Assembly: GCA_002298335.1 (NCBI GenBank)
Contig: DBNK01000017.1
Location: 91,438 to 155,437, forward strand
DNA length: 64,000 nucleotides
Direction of reading: 5' to 3'
Source of the DNA: Thalassolituus sp. UBA674
Lineage (GTDB): Bacteria > Pseudomonadota > Gammaproteobacteria > Pseudomonadales > Oceanobacteraceae
A program made the position numbers and the translations under genes. Positions 9,108 to 18,015 of the stretch are shown here, in pieces. A model generated the notes under the pieces. It was not told where the DNA came from, made no database searches, and was given only the letters and a program-made list of their open reading frames with translations. Position 1 is the first letter of the stretch, and the number at the start of each line of letters is the position of its first letter.

Positions 9108-10517
9108 ATGCTTCACCTGACCCGTCCCATACTGTCACTTCTGAGTGGTGTGGTTCTGCTGCTGTTGGGCAGCGGCCTGCTCAATACCCTGCTGGCGATC
9201 CGCGGAGGTATGGCCGGGTTCGATGACCGGACCATGGGTCTGATTATGTCCGGTTATTTTCTCGGTTTCTTTGCCGGTACCTTCGTCACCCTGCCCGTAG
9301 TGCGCCGCATCGGCCATATCCGCACCTTTTCCGTGGCCGCCGCCTTTGCCGCGGTGTCGGTCTCTCTGCACCCGATGTTTGAGTCGGCGGTGGTCTGGGG
9401 TGTATTGCGGTTCATCACCGGTATGTCGCTGGTCGTGCTCTACACCGTGATTGAAGGCTGGCTGAACTCCCAGACACCAGCGCAGCAACGCGGCCAGGTA
9501 TTTGCTATCTATATGATCGTGAACCTTGCGGCGCTGGCTGTGGCTCAGCAGCTGCTGAAACTGGGCGACGTCGGTACCTTTATGCTGTTTTCGCTGTCGG
9601 CCATGCTGGTAACGCTGAGTCTGGTTCCGGTGGCCTGGACACGTCGAACCCCGCCGTCGGTGCCTGAAGTGCAGCGCATGAAGATTACGACCCTGTGGAC
9701 CACGGCACCGGTGGCGGTGGCAGGTGCCTTGCTGTCCGGGCTGGCGATGGGCGCCTTCTGGGGCATGGGGGCGGTATTTGCCAGCCGTATTGGTCTGGAT
9801 ACATCAGGTGTTGCTGCTTTTGTCACCGCCGCGATTATTGGTGGTGCTTTACTCCAGTACCCTATCGGCCGTTATTCAGACCGGGTAGACCGGCGCCGGG
9901 TGCTGGCCATGGTGACGGTGGTTTCGTCGGTTGTGGCGCTGTTACTTTATCCGGCCGCCATGATTCATGCCTGGGCTCTGTTTGCTGTGATTGCCGTGTA
10001 TGGCGGTCTGGCATTCACGGTTTACCCGCTGTCCATCGCGCATCTGATTGACCACCTGGACAGTGAAAATGTACTTGCCGGCGGGAGTGGGTTACTATTG
10101 CTGCACGGTATTGGTGCAGCAGTCGGCCCGGCCTTCTCGGGTCAGCTGATGGAAATGCTGGGCCCACAGGCCCTGACCACTTACTTTGCGGTGATGCAGG
10201 TCAGTCTGGCAGGCTTTGCTGTCTGGCAGCTGAACAAAACCCGCAAAGATATCGTTACCGGTGATCCGGCACAGTTCGTTGCCATGGTACGGACTACACC
10301 TGTTGCTCTGGAAATGCATCCGGACGACACCGAACAACAGCCTACATCCACTGATGGTGAGGCTGCCGCCGACCTTTCTGGCTCTGGCCAGGGTGGCTCC
10401 GGTCAGAGTGGCTCCAGCCAGGGCGCTACCAGCCAGGCTGAAGAAATCAGACTTTATCAACCCGGATCCCAGCAGGCTGAGCCTCAACCGGCCGGGCCTC
10501 AGGAAAACGGGTCCTGA
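9108..10517 (+). CDS. MFS transporter, YcaD-like, with low-complexity tail
   Basis: 469 residues with about twelve membrane segments over the first 390. This is an inner-membrane major facilitator of the YcaD type (opening LTRPILSLLSGVVLLLLGSGLL). It lies between the GH13_18 phosphorylase and GgpPS, so carriage of glucosylglycerol or a related osmolyte is a reasonable inference, not a demonstrated role. The last 65 residues or so are cytoplasmic, hydrophilic and repetitive, with SGSGQGGSGQSGSSQGATSQ, and are not part of the transport fold. Only a weak GGA element precedes the ATG at 9108. Confidence 0.8.
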   Translation: MLHLTRPILSLLSGVVLLLLGSGLLNTLLAIRGGMAGFDDRTMGLIMSGYFLGFFAGTFVTLPVVRRIGHIRTFSVAAAFAAVSVSLHPMFESAVVWGVLRFITGMSLVVLYTVIEGWLNSQTPAQQRGQVFAIYMIVNLAALAVAQQLLKLGDVGTFMLFSLSAMLVTLSLVPVAWTRRTPPSVPEVQRMKITTLWTTAPVAVAGALLSGLAMGAFWGMGAVFASRIGLDTSGVAAFVTAAIIGGALLQYPIGRYSDRVDRRRVLAMVTVVSSVVALLLYPAAMIHAWALFAVIAVYGGLAFTVYPLSIAHLIDHLDSENVLAGGSGLLLLHGIGAAVGPAFSGQLMEMLGPQALTTYFAVMQVSLAGFAVWQLNKTRKDIVTGDPAQFVAMVRTTPVALEMHPDDTEQQPTSTDGEAAADLSGSGQGGSGQSGSSQGATSQAEEIRLYQPGSQQAEPQPAGPQENGS

Positions 10518-10731
10518 CCAGACCAGATCTGGCAAGGACCGGTTACATCAGACTGGCCGCTGAAAAGCAGCCCTTCGTTATTCGCTGAAAAAGCGTCATT
10601 CCCCGCTGGCATCGCCCTGACCAGGCGGCAGTGGGGAACATCAGTCCGTCAATTGCGGTCACATCACAATGACAATGGAACTTTTGTCTGAGCCCGGGAC
10701 TGCGTGTGCCCGCTCGTTACAGGAGAATTTT

Positions 10732-13023
10732 ATGTTACTCGCAACTGATCTTGATGGGACTTTTCTGGGCGGTACTCAGGAAAACCGTCACCAGCTTTAC
10801 CAATTAATCGCCGCACATCCGGATATTGATCTGATTTTTGTCACCGGCCGGGGGGTTGAGTCTGTCATGCCACTGCTGGCTGATCCGACGATTCCTCGCC
10901 CTGACTACATCATCTGTGATGTGGGCAGCACCATCGTTGATGGTGAAACCCTGCAGCCTGTGGTTGAAGTGCAGTCGCAGGTCGAAGAGCTCTGGCCGGG
11001 TGAATCCCAGATTCATCAGGAAGTTGAGCATATCCGCGGGCTGGTCCGTCAGGACGTGCCCCAGGAGCGCCGTTGTTCGTACTTCTGCGAGCGCGACATC
11101 GTGGAGAAGCACAAAGAAGAGCTGCAGGCCATTGCCGATAAGCTGGGTTGCGATGTGCTGTATTCCTCCGCACTGTATCTGGATTTCCTGCCCAAAGGTG
11201 TGAACAAAGGTTCCAGCCTGAAATCCCTGATCGACCATCTGGGTACCAATAAAGAAGATGTGCTGGTAGCAGGCGATACCCTGAACGATCTCTCGATGTT
11301 CAGCTATGACTTCAAAGGCGTGTGCGTGGGTGAGTCAGAGACCGGCCTGCTTGACGCGACCGAGCAGGACGCCCGGGTTTACCACGCCAGCATCAGCGGT
11401 GCCGGCGGTATTCTCGAGGCCATCAGCCATTTCGGTTTCCTGGGTGAAGAAGGAATCAACGCCGAAAGCCGCGATCTGATTGAACCGGGTAATTCTGATC
11501 TGGTGATTGTGTACCACCGTCTGCCGTACGAAGAATATGTCGAAGACGGGCTGATGAAACAGCGTCCGCACAAATCACCTAACGGTATTATTCCGACGCT
11601 GGCAGGCTTTTTTGAAGGCGGACAAAAAGGTGCCTGGGTCGCCTGGTCCATCGATGATCCGGCACTGAAAGAATTCACCATCCATACCGAAGTGGATAAA
11701 GAAAAATATCCGAACCTGGTGGCAGCCCGTGTGCCGCTGAGCAAAGAAGAAGTGGATATTTTCTATAAGCGCTTTTCCAAAGAAGCCTTCTGGCCGACGC
11801 TGCATACCTTCTGGGAGCGCGCGACATTTGAAGAAGAGCACTGGGAAGTATTCTGCAAGGTGAACCGTAAATTTGCCGAGCGCACAGCGGCCGAAGCCGC
11901 TGCAGGTGCAACGGTCTGGATTCACGATTACAACCTGTGGATGGTCCCGGCGTATCTGCGTGAGTTGCGTCCGGATCTGAACATCGCCTTCTTCCACCAT
12001 ACCTATTTCCCGTCGGCCGACGTGTTCAACGTACTGCCATGGCGTAAGGAAATCGTCGGCAGTCTGCTGCAGTGCGATTACATCGGCTTTCACATTCCGC
12101 GTCAGTCTGAGAACTTTATCGACGTGGCCAAAGGGGTCATGCCGTTTGAAGTCACCCAGCGTTCGGCCTGTGCTCCGCGCTTCCTGACCTACGGCTGTGC
12201 TCTGGGTCTGGATGAAATGACCACTGAGATCAAACTCAATGACCGCTACATCCGTCTCGGTGCTCACCCCGTAGGTCTGGACCTGAAGCGGGTTGATAAG
12301 GTACTCGCCAAGCCGGAAGTGCAGGAGCGCATGACAGAACTGCGTTCCGAGCTGGACGGCATCAAACTGGTGCTCTCGGTCGAGCGTCTGGACTACACCA
12401 AAGGGATTCCGGCCAAGCTGCAGGCGTTTGAAAGCATGTTGCAGGAGCATCCCGAACTGCACGGCAAGGTAACCCTGGTCACGGTCTGTGTACCGGCGGC
12501 AAAAGAAATGACGGTGTACAACGAACTGCAGTCGGAGATTGAGCAGGCCGTTGGCCGTATCAATGGCCGCTACGCGCAGGTTGGCTGGACGCCGGTGCAG
12601 TTCTTCTTCCGCACCGTACCTTTTGATGAGCTGGTGGCTTATTACAGCATGGCCGATGTCATGTGGATTACGCCGCTGCGCGATGGTCTGAATCTGGTCG
12701 CCAAAGAATACGTGGTGACTCAGGGCAAGACCGGAGGCAATGGTGTTCTGGCCTTGTCGGAATTTGCCGGGGCCGCAGCCGAAGTGAAAGGTGCCGTGCT
12801 GTGTAACCCGCACGATCCGGTGGAAATGGGGGAAACCTGTTATTTCGCCTTATCCATGCACCCGGATGAAGCCGCGGGCCGCTTGCATGAAGCCTATGAT
12901 GTGGTCAGTTATTACGACATCGAATACTGGGGCGAGGAATTCCTCAGTTCCGTGGCCGCCTGTGCCGTCCGTAACGGTAAAGGAAAGAAGTCCGGGACGG
13001 TGGCAGCTGAGGTCGTTGCCTGA
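10732..13023 (+). CDS. ggpPS: Bifunctional glucosylglycerol-phosphate phosphatase/synthase
   Basis: 763 residues. N-terminal HAD phosphatase domain (DxD at D6/D8 in TDLDGTFLGG, GDTLNDLSMF later) fused to a C-terminal GT20 glycosyltransferase (FFHHTYFPSADVF, VERLDYTKGIPAKL, PLRDGLNLVAKEY). It makes glucosylglycerol-phosphate from ADP-glucose and glycerol-3-phosphate, then dephosphorylates it to the compatible solute glucosylglycerol. The phosphatase-first fusion is the form known in Azotobacter, Marinobacter and some pseudomonads. The start is the ATG at 10732, with AGGAG seven bases upstream. Upstream in-frame codons have no ribosome site. Trehalose-phosphate synthase is the nearest alternative, but the fused order fits GgpPS better. 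Confidence 0.9.
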   Translation: MLLATDLDGTFLGGTQENRHQLYQLIAAHPDIDLIFVTGRGVESVMPLLADPTIPRPDYIICDVGSTIVDGETLQPVVEVQSQVEELWPGESQIHQEVEHIRGLVRQDVPQERRCSYFCERDIVEKHKEELQAIADKLGCDVLYSSALYLDFLPKGVNKGSSLKSLIDHLGTNKEDVLVAGDTLNDLSMFSYDFKGVCVGESETGLLDATEQDARVYHASISGAGGILEAISHFGFLGEEGINAESRDLIEPGNSDLVIVYHRLPYEEYVEDGLMKQRPHKSPNGIIPTLAGFFEGGQKGAWVAWSIDDPALKEFTIHTEVDKEKYPNLVAARVPLSKEEVDIFYKRFSKEAFWPTLHTFWERATFEEEHWEVFCKVNRKFAERTAAEAAAGATVWIHDYNLWMVPAYLRELRPDLNIAFFHHTYFPSADVFNVLPWRKEIVGSLLQCDYIGFHIPRQSENFIDVAKGVMPFEVTQRSACAPRFLTYGCALGLDEMTTEIKLNDRYIRLGAHPVGLDLKRVDKVLAKPEVQERMTELRSELDGIKLVLSVERLDYTKGIPAKLQAFESMLQEHPELHGKVTLVTVCVPAAKEMTVYNELQSEIEQAVGRINGRYAQVGWTPVQFFFRTVPFDELVAYYSMADVMWITPLRDGLNLVAKEYVVTQGKTGGNGVLALSEFAGAAAEVKGAVLCNPHDPVEMGETCYFALSMHPDEAAGRLHEAYDVVSYYDIEYWGEEFLSSVAACAVRNGKGKKSGTVAAEVVA

Positions 13024-13064
13024 GTTCTGTCTGACTTTTCCGGACACTGATTAATCCGGGCGAT

Positions 13065-13095
13065 AAAAAAAGCACACCATCAGGTGTGCTTTTTT
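13065..13095. terminator. Bidirectional terminator between ggpPS and bfr
   Basis: AGCACACC-ATCA-GGTGTGCT stem flanked by A6 and T6 runs. It serves both convergent genes. Confidence 0.9.
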
Positions 13096-13115
13096 GTGTC
13101 TGAATCCGGGAAGAA

Positions 13116-13595
13116 TCAGGATTCTTCTTCGATCATCTGCGCCTGCTGGTAATTCTGCAGACCGACTTTGTCGATCAGACCGAGCTGGGTCTCCAGCCAG
13201 TCAACGTGCTCTTCTTCTGATTCCAGAATGTCCTGGAACAGATCACGGCTGACGTAATCACGTACCGATTCACAATAAGAAATCGCTTCACGCAGATCGG
13301 GAATGGCCATCATTTCCAGCTTCAGGTCGCACTCCAGCATTTCCTGGGTATTTTCACCAATCATCAGACGTCCCAGATCCTGCAGATTCGGCAGACCTTC
13401 AAGGAACAGAATACGTTCGATCAGCTGATCGGCATGTTTCATTTCATCAATCGACTCATGGTATTCCTTGTCGGCCAGATGCTTGAGGCCCCAGTCTTTG
13501 TACATACGGGCATGGAGAAAGTACTGATTAATGGCAATCAGTTCATTACCGAGTACTTTGTTGAGATGTTCAATGACTTTTGCATCACCCTTCAT
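13116..13595 (-). CDS. bfr: Bacterioferritin
   Basis: 159 residues, a cytoplasmic heme-containing iron-storage protein that forms 24-subunit shells. All ferroxidase ligands are present at canonical positions (E18, E51, H54, E94, E127, H130), and the heme ligand M52 is present, so this is an active ferroxidase type rather than a heme-only subunit. GGAGA precedes the ATG. The ferredoxin partner bfd lies 216 bases upstream on the same strand. That gap has a GC-rich stem (13779-13803) and an AT-rich dyad, so bfr may have its own promoter. Confidence 0.96.
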   Translation of the reverse strand: MKGDAKVIEHLNKVLGNELIAINQYFLHARMYKDWGLKHLADKEYHESIDEMKHADQLIERILFLEGLPNLQDLGRLMIGENTQEMLECDLKLEMMAIPDLREAISYCESVRDYVSRDLFQDILESEEEHVDWLETQLGLIDKVGLQNYQQAQMIEEES

Positions 13596-13811
13596 GGCGC
13601 TGTCTCCTTCGAATGGCCGGAATTATCAGACCATTCTGGGCCGATCATGTGGAATTGCAAGACAAAAAGTACGTGAATTAATCAGAAAATGCCGCAGCAG
13701 AGAGGGGAGTGGAAGGAAAAGAAATACTTCGGAATTTTGTAGAATAAAAGTGATTTTTATTCACTGCAGAGTGCAGTACCGGCCCGGGGAGGGAGTGGGC
13801 CGGAAACGGGA

Positions 13812-14012
13812 TCAGGCCGCGGTAAAAAGACCGGCAGACTGCTGAGCTTTCAGCTGAGCTTCGCGGAATACGCTTTTGGCGTAACGGGCACATTTACCAC
13901 ACTGGCTGCCAAGGCCGGTGCACTCGCGGACTTCGCGCATGTGAGCGGCGCCGCGCTCTGCGGCATCAATGATGTCTCGCTCTTTGACTTGTTTGCAGAT
14001 GCACACGTACAT
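13812..14012 (-). CDS. bfd: Bacterioferritin-associated ferredoxin
   Basis: 66 residues. A [2Fe-2S] protein that reduces the bacterioferritin core so that iron can be released. The four cluster cysteines are C4, C6, C38 and C41, the Bfd spacing, in a BFD-like domain that fills the protein. The gene precedes bfr on the same strand. Its upstream region has an AT-rich dyad that resembles a Fur box, in line with iron-starvation induction known for bfd elsewhere. The C-terminal tail after residue 55 is poorly conserved, as usual. Confidence 0.94.
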   Translation of the reverse strand: MYVCICKQVKERDIIDAAERGAAHMREVRECTGLGSQCGKCARYAKSVFREAQLKAQQSAGLFTAA

Positions 14013-14064
14013 AATGCTTCTCTCCGGCTTCAGGACAGATCTTGCTTAACTTGGATCTAAGTAT

Positions 14065-14084
14065 AAATGCAAATTATTATCAAA
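14065..14084 (-). promoter_or_regulatory. Possible Fur box upstream of bfd
   Basis: On the minus strand it reads TTTGATAATAATTTGCATTT, a partial match to the GATAATGATAATCATTATC palindrome. It sits about 50 bases before the bfd start. The match is moderate only. Confidence 0.4.
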
Positions 14085-14130
14085 CGCAAGCGTAAAGCGA
14101 TGCCACTTCACGACTTACGTGTCAGCCGGG

Positions 14131-14985
14131 CTACAGAGGCTTCTGGTAAACGAGGGCGTCAGGAAACTTGCGGGTGAGGAAGCGGGAGGACATCTGCTCC
14201 ATGGACTCAGAATGCCCGAGACAGAGGAATCCACCCGGGTTCAGGGCATGGAAGAGCCGTTCTGCAGCCTCGCGCCGGGAGGTTTCATCAAAGTAGATCA
14301 GCAGGTTACGGCAGAAGATCACGTCGAACGTCCCGGCCTGGCGCATGTCGGCTGGATCGGAAAGATTGACCCGGGTGAAGGCCACCTGCCGTTGCAGTGC
14401 AGGTGCGATCTGATACCCCAGTGGCGTGTGGGTGAAGTACCTGTCCGTCCACTCCGGCGGCAGGTTGCGGACACTGTGAGTGCTGTAAAGGCCACGCGAT
14501 GCACGTTCGAGAATGCGGGTGCTGATGTCCGATGCGGTAATGTGTATGCCACGCAGCGTTGGCTCAGACAGAGTTTCCTGCAGGTGCATGGCGATGGAGT
14601 AGGGCTCTTCACCGGAGGACGACGGAATACACCAGATCCGCAGAGGCTCTCCCCGGCGTTGCCGGGCCATAAGCTCAGGCAGCAGCGAAACGGTCAGACA
14701 GCGGAACTGATAACGTTCGCGCATGAAGGAAGTTTCATTCACGGTGAGAGCGTTGATCAGCCGTTGACGTTCTTCAGTACCCTCCGGCTCTGAGATCAGA
14801 GCCAGATACTGACGGAACGATCCGGCCTGTGATTCGGTGATGCGTTCGAGCAGACGCCGGTCAACAAAATAGCGCTTGGCTTTGCCGAAACGTATGCCTG
14901 TGACCCGGTAAAAAAAATCGCCGAACTGAGAAAATTCAGAATCGCTGATCCGGGTGTCTGCTGTCTGCACGTCCTTATCCGGCAT
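14131..14985 (-). CDS. cheR: CheR-type chemotaxis protein methyltransferase
   Basis: 284 residues. SAM-dependent methylation of glutamates on chemoreceptors. The N-terminal helical CheR domain (FGDFFYRVTGIRFGKAKRYFVDRRL) is followed by the methyltransferase domain with LTVNETSFMRE and SSSGEEPYSIAM, and FDVIFCRNLLIYFD near the end. The ATG at 14985 is chosen. A TTG eight codons upstream is possible, but the conserved region begins well after both. No other che gene is adjacent, although a chemoreceptor gene lies 5 kb away at 19876. Confidence 0.9.
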   Translation of the reverse strand: MPDKDVQTADTRISDSEFSQFGDFFYRVTGIRFGKAKRYFVDRRLLERITESQAGSFRQYLALISEPEGTEERQRLINALTVNETSFMRERYQFRCLTVSLLPELMARQRRGEPLRIWCIPSSSGEEPYSIAMHLQETLSEPTLRGIHITASDISTRILERASRGLYSTHSVRNLPPEWTDRYFTHTPLGYQIAPALQRQVAFTRVNLSDPADMRQAGTFDVIFCRNLLIYFDETSRREAAERLFHALNPGGFLCLGHSESMEQMSSRFLTRKFPDALVYQKPL

Positions 14986-15323
14986 CCGCAACCTCTTCTC
15001 CTTCTGCAAGACCCATTTTCATCCCTCTGTTTAATATAGACATAAAAGCAGGGCGGAAATGCCGGTTTCCCGCAGGTCTTCCTGTGTGCAGAAGAAACAC
15101 TGTTGCGGCATGGAGATAAATCCGGTGAACGTAACCCGGAAAAAGGCCATCAAGTGCCGACATTGGCAGGCGAAGCCGGTCACAGGAATCAGAAAGCGGT
15201 CCGCAAGGGGATGAACCTTTGTCAGACTGACCTGCCATAGATCAGATTGTCAGGATATTCACTTATGTGTCCCTGATGAGCATCTATACTGAATAAAAAT
15301 TTGATCCCCGACAGGAGCTTAGA
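14986..15323. other. Gene-free stretch upstream of aceE
   Basis: Divergent gap of 338 bases between cheR and aceE. A possible -10 hexamer TATACT lies at 15285-15290, but no convincing -35 was found. No PdhR-type palindrome is visible. Confidence 0.35.
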
Positions 15324-18005
15324 ATGGACGATCAGGTGTACACCAAAGACACAGATCCTCAGGAAACCAAAGAATGGCTGGACGCCATTCACTCGGTGAT
15401 CCGCGCCGAGGGGCTGGAACGGGCACACTTCCTGATCGAGCGGATTGCAGAACGCGCCACCCGCGATGGCAGCCCGCTGCCGTACGCGATGACAACGCCC
15501 TACCGCAATACCATTCCACCAGAAAAAGAAGCGCCAATGCCGGGCGACCTGTTTATGGAACGCCGCATCCGCTCGCTGATCCGCTGGAATGCGCTGGCTA
15601 TGGTATTGCGTGCGAACAAAGAGGGCGCCGGTGACCTCGGTGGTCACATCTCCAGTTTTGCCTCCAGTGCCACTCTTTATGATGTTGGTTTTAACCATTT
15701 CTTCCGCGCGCCGGACCCGTCCAGTGACGTCTCGCCACTGGGTGACCTGATTTATTATCAGGGCCATGTCTCACCGGGTATTTATGCGCGCAGTTATCTG
15801 GAAGGACGCTTCAATGACGAAGATCTGGAGCGCTTCCGTCAGGAGGCCTTAGGCCCGGGTCTGTCGTCGTATCCACATCCGAAGCTCATGCCGGACTACT
15901 GGCAGTTCCCGACCGTCTCTATGGGCCTTGGTCCGCTGCAGGCGATTTATCAGGCCCATTTTATGCGCTACATGTCAGCGCGTGAGCTGGTGCCGCGTAA
16001 GGGCCGTAAGGTCTGGGCCTTCCTGGGTGACGGTGAGTGTGACGAGCCGGAAACTCTGGGCGCCATCGGTCTGGCCGGTCGTGAAAAACTCGAAAACCTG
16101 ATATTCGTCGTTAACTGTAACCTGCAGCGCCTCGATGGTCCGGTGCGCGGTAACGGCAAAATCATTCAGGAACTGGAAAGCCAGTTCCGTGGTGCGGGCT
16201 GGAACGTCATCAAAGTCGTCTGGGGCCGTCACTGGGACCCGCTGCTGGCCAAAGACCGCAAAGGTCTGCTGCAGAAGCGTATGGATGAAACCGTCGATGG
16301 CGAATACCAGAACTACAAGGCCAAGGGTGGCAAGTACACCCGTGAGCATTTCTTCGAGAAATACCCTGAGCTGAAAGAGATGATCAAAGAGCTCAGCGAC
16401 GAAGACATCTTCAAGCTCAACCGCGGTGGTCATGACCCGTACAAGGTATACGCCGCGTATCACGAAGCGGTGAATCACAAAGGTCAGCCGACCGTGATTC
16501 TGGCGCATACCGTCAAAGGCTATGGCATGGGTGGCGAGGCTGAAGGCCAGAACGTTGCACACTCGGTGAAAAAGCTCGATATCGACAGCCTGAAAGCCTT
16601 CCGCGACCGCTTCGGTATTCCGATCCGTGATGAAGACCTGCTGCATCTGCCGTTCTACCGGCCGCCGAAAGACTCGCCGGAAATGACCTACATGCGCAAA
16701 CAGCGCGAGAAGCTGGGTGGTAACCTGCCGCAACGCACAGAGAACTGGCAGGCACTGAAAGCCCCCGGTCTGGATGCCTTTTCCGCGCAGACCAAAGGCA
16801 GTGGCGACCGTGAAATCTCCACCACCATGGCCTTTGTGCGCCTGCTGTCGTCTCTGGCAAAAGACAAAAACCTGGGTGAGCGTGTCGTCCCCATTGTGCC
16901 GGATGAAGCCCGGACCTTCGGTATGGAAGGCATGTTCCGTCAGCTGGGTATCTATTCTTCTGAAGGCCAGCTGTACGAACCCGTGGATCAGGGCCAGATG
17001 ATGTATTACCGCGAGGATAAGAAAGGTCGTATTCTCGAAGAAGGCATCAACGAAGCCGGTGCTTTCTCAGCCTGGATGGCCGCGGGCAGCTCGTACAGCA
17101 CCAACGGTCTGGCGATGATTCCCTTCTACATTTATTACTCTATGTTCGGCTTCCAGCGCATCGGTGACTTTGCCTGGGCGGCCGGTGACATGCAGTGTCA
17201 GGGCTTCCTGATCGGCGCCACGTCCGGTCGTACCACACTCAACGGTGAAGGCCTGCAGCATCAGGACGGTCACAGTCACATACTGGCCTCGACCATCCCC
17301 AATTGCGTGACCTATGACCCGACCTACGCTTACGAGCTGGCGGTGATCATTCAGGATGGTCTGACCCGCATGTACGAGAAGAAAGAAAAAGTCTTCTACT
17401 ACATCACCACACTTAACGAAAATTATGCCCATCCGGATATGCCGGAAGGCGTGGAAGAAGGCATCCGCCGCGGTATTTACTGCCTGAAAAAGTCAGCCGG
17501 AAAAGACAAGCCGATCCAGCTGCTGGGCTGTGGCTCCATTCTGCGCCAGGTGGAGCAGGCGGCAGAATGGCTGGAAGGCAAAGGCGTATCGCCTTCCGTC
17601 TGGTCTGTAACGTCGTTTAATGAGCTGCGCCGTGATGGTCTGGCCTGTGAGCGCGAAGCCCTGCTGACGGCCGGTGAGAAAACCCCGGAGCCGTACGTGA
17701 CGGCCCAGCTGAAGGGGACTGCCGGACCGATCGTCTCCGCCACAGACCATATGAAGTCATACTCTGACCAGATCCGTACCTACATGCCGGCAGGCCGCAG
17801 TTATCACGTACTCGGCACGGATGGCTTCGGCCGTAGTGATACCCGTGCTGCACTGCGCCGCTTCTTTGAAGTGGACTGGCAGCATGTGGCCTGGGCAGCC
17901 GGTTATGAGCTGATGAAGCAGGGTGACCTGAGCAGTGCCGAGCTGGAACAGTGGCGTGCCGAGCTGGGTATTGACGCCTCCAAACCTGACCCGCTCTACA
18001 GCTAA
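15324..18005 (+). CDS. aceE: Pyruvate dehydrogenase E1, homodimeric
   Basis: 893 residues, the thiamine-diphosphate subunit of the pyruvate dehydrogenase complex, decarboxylating pyruvate and loading the acetyl group on E2. The ThDP motif GDGECDEPE to NCNLQRLDGPVRGN is present, as are the opening HSVIRAEGLERAHFLIER and the later GHSHILASTIPNC region. The length is normal for AceE. CAGGAG stands ten bases before the ATG. aceF starts ten bases after its stop, so they are one operon. lpd is not in the window. Confidence 0.97.
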   Translation: MDDQVYTKDTDPQETKEWLDAIHSVIRAEGLERAHFLIERIAERATRDGSPLPYAMTTPYRNTIPPEKEAPMPGDLFMERRIRSLIRWNALAMVLRANKEGAGDLGGHISSFASSATLYDVGFNHFFRAPDPSSDVSPLGDLIYYQGHVSPGIYARSYLEGRFNDEDLERFRQEALGPGLSSYPHPKLMPDYWQFPTVSMGLGPLQAIYQAHFMRYMSARELVPRKGRKVWAFLGDGECDEPETLGAIGLAGREKLENLIFVVNCNLQRLDGPVRGNGKIIQELESQFRGAGWNVIKVVWGRHWDPLLAKDRKGLLQKRMDETVDGEYQNYKAKGGKYTREHFFEKYPELKEMIKELSDEDIFKLNRGGHDPYKVYAAYHEAVNHKGQPTVILAHTVKGYGMGGEAEGQNVAHSVKKLDIDSLKAFRDRFGIPIRDEDLLHLPFYRPPKDSPEMTYMRKQREKLGGNLPQRTENWQALKAPGLDAFSAQTKGSGDREISTTMAFVRLLSSLAKDKNLGERVVPIVPDEARTFGMEGMFRQLGIYSSEGQLYEPVDQGQMMYYREDKKGRILEEGINEAGAFSAWMAAGSSYSTNGLAMIPFYIYYSMFGFQRIGDFAWAAGDMQCQGFLIGATSGRTTLNGEGLQHQDGHSHILASTIPNCVTYDPTYAYELAVIIQDGLTRMYEKKEKVFYYITTLNENYAHPDMPEGVEEGIRRGIYCLKKSAGKDKPIQLLGCGSILRQVEQAAEWLEGKGVSPSVWSVTSFNELRRDGLACEREALLTAGEKTPEPYVTAQLKGTAGPIVSATDHMKSYSDQIRTYMPAGRSYHVLGTDGFGRSDTRAALRRFFEVDWQHVAWAAGYELMKQGDLSSAELEQWRAELGIDASKPDPLYS

Positions 18006-18015
18006 GGAATTCATT

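Noticed and set aside
11575..12813. 412-codon open frame on the minus strand
   Set aside because: Antisense to ggpPS, no ribosome site, His/Gln/Arg-rich shadow composition.
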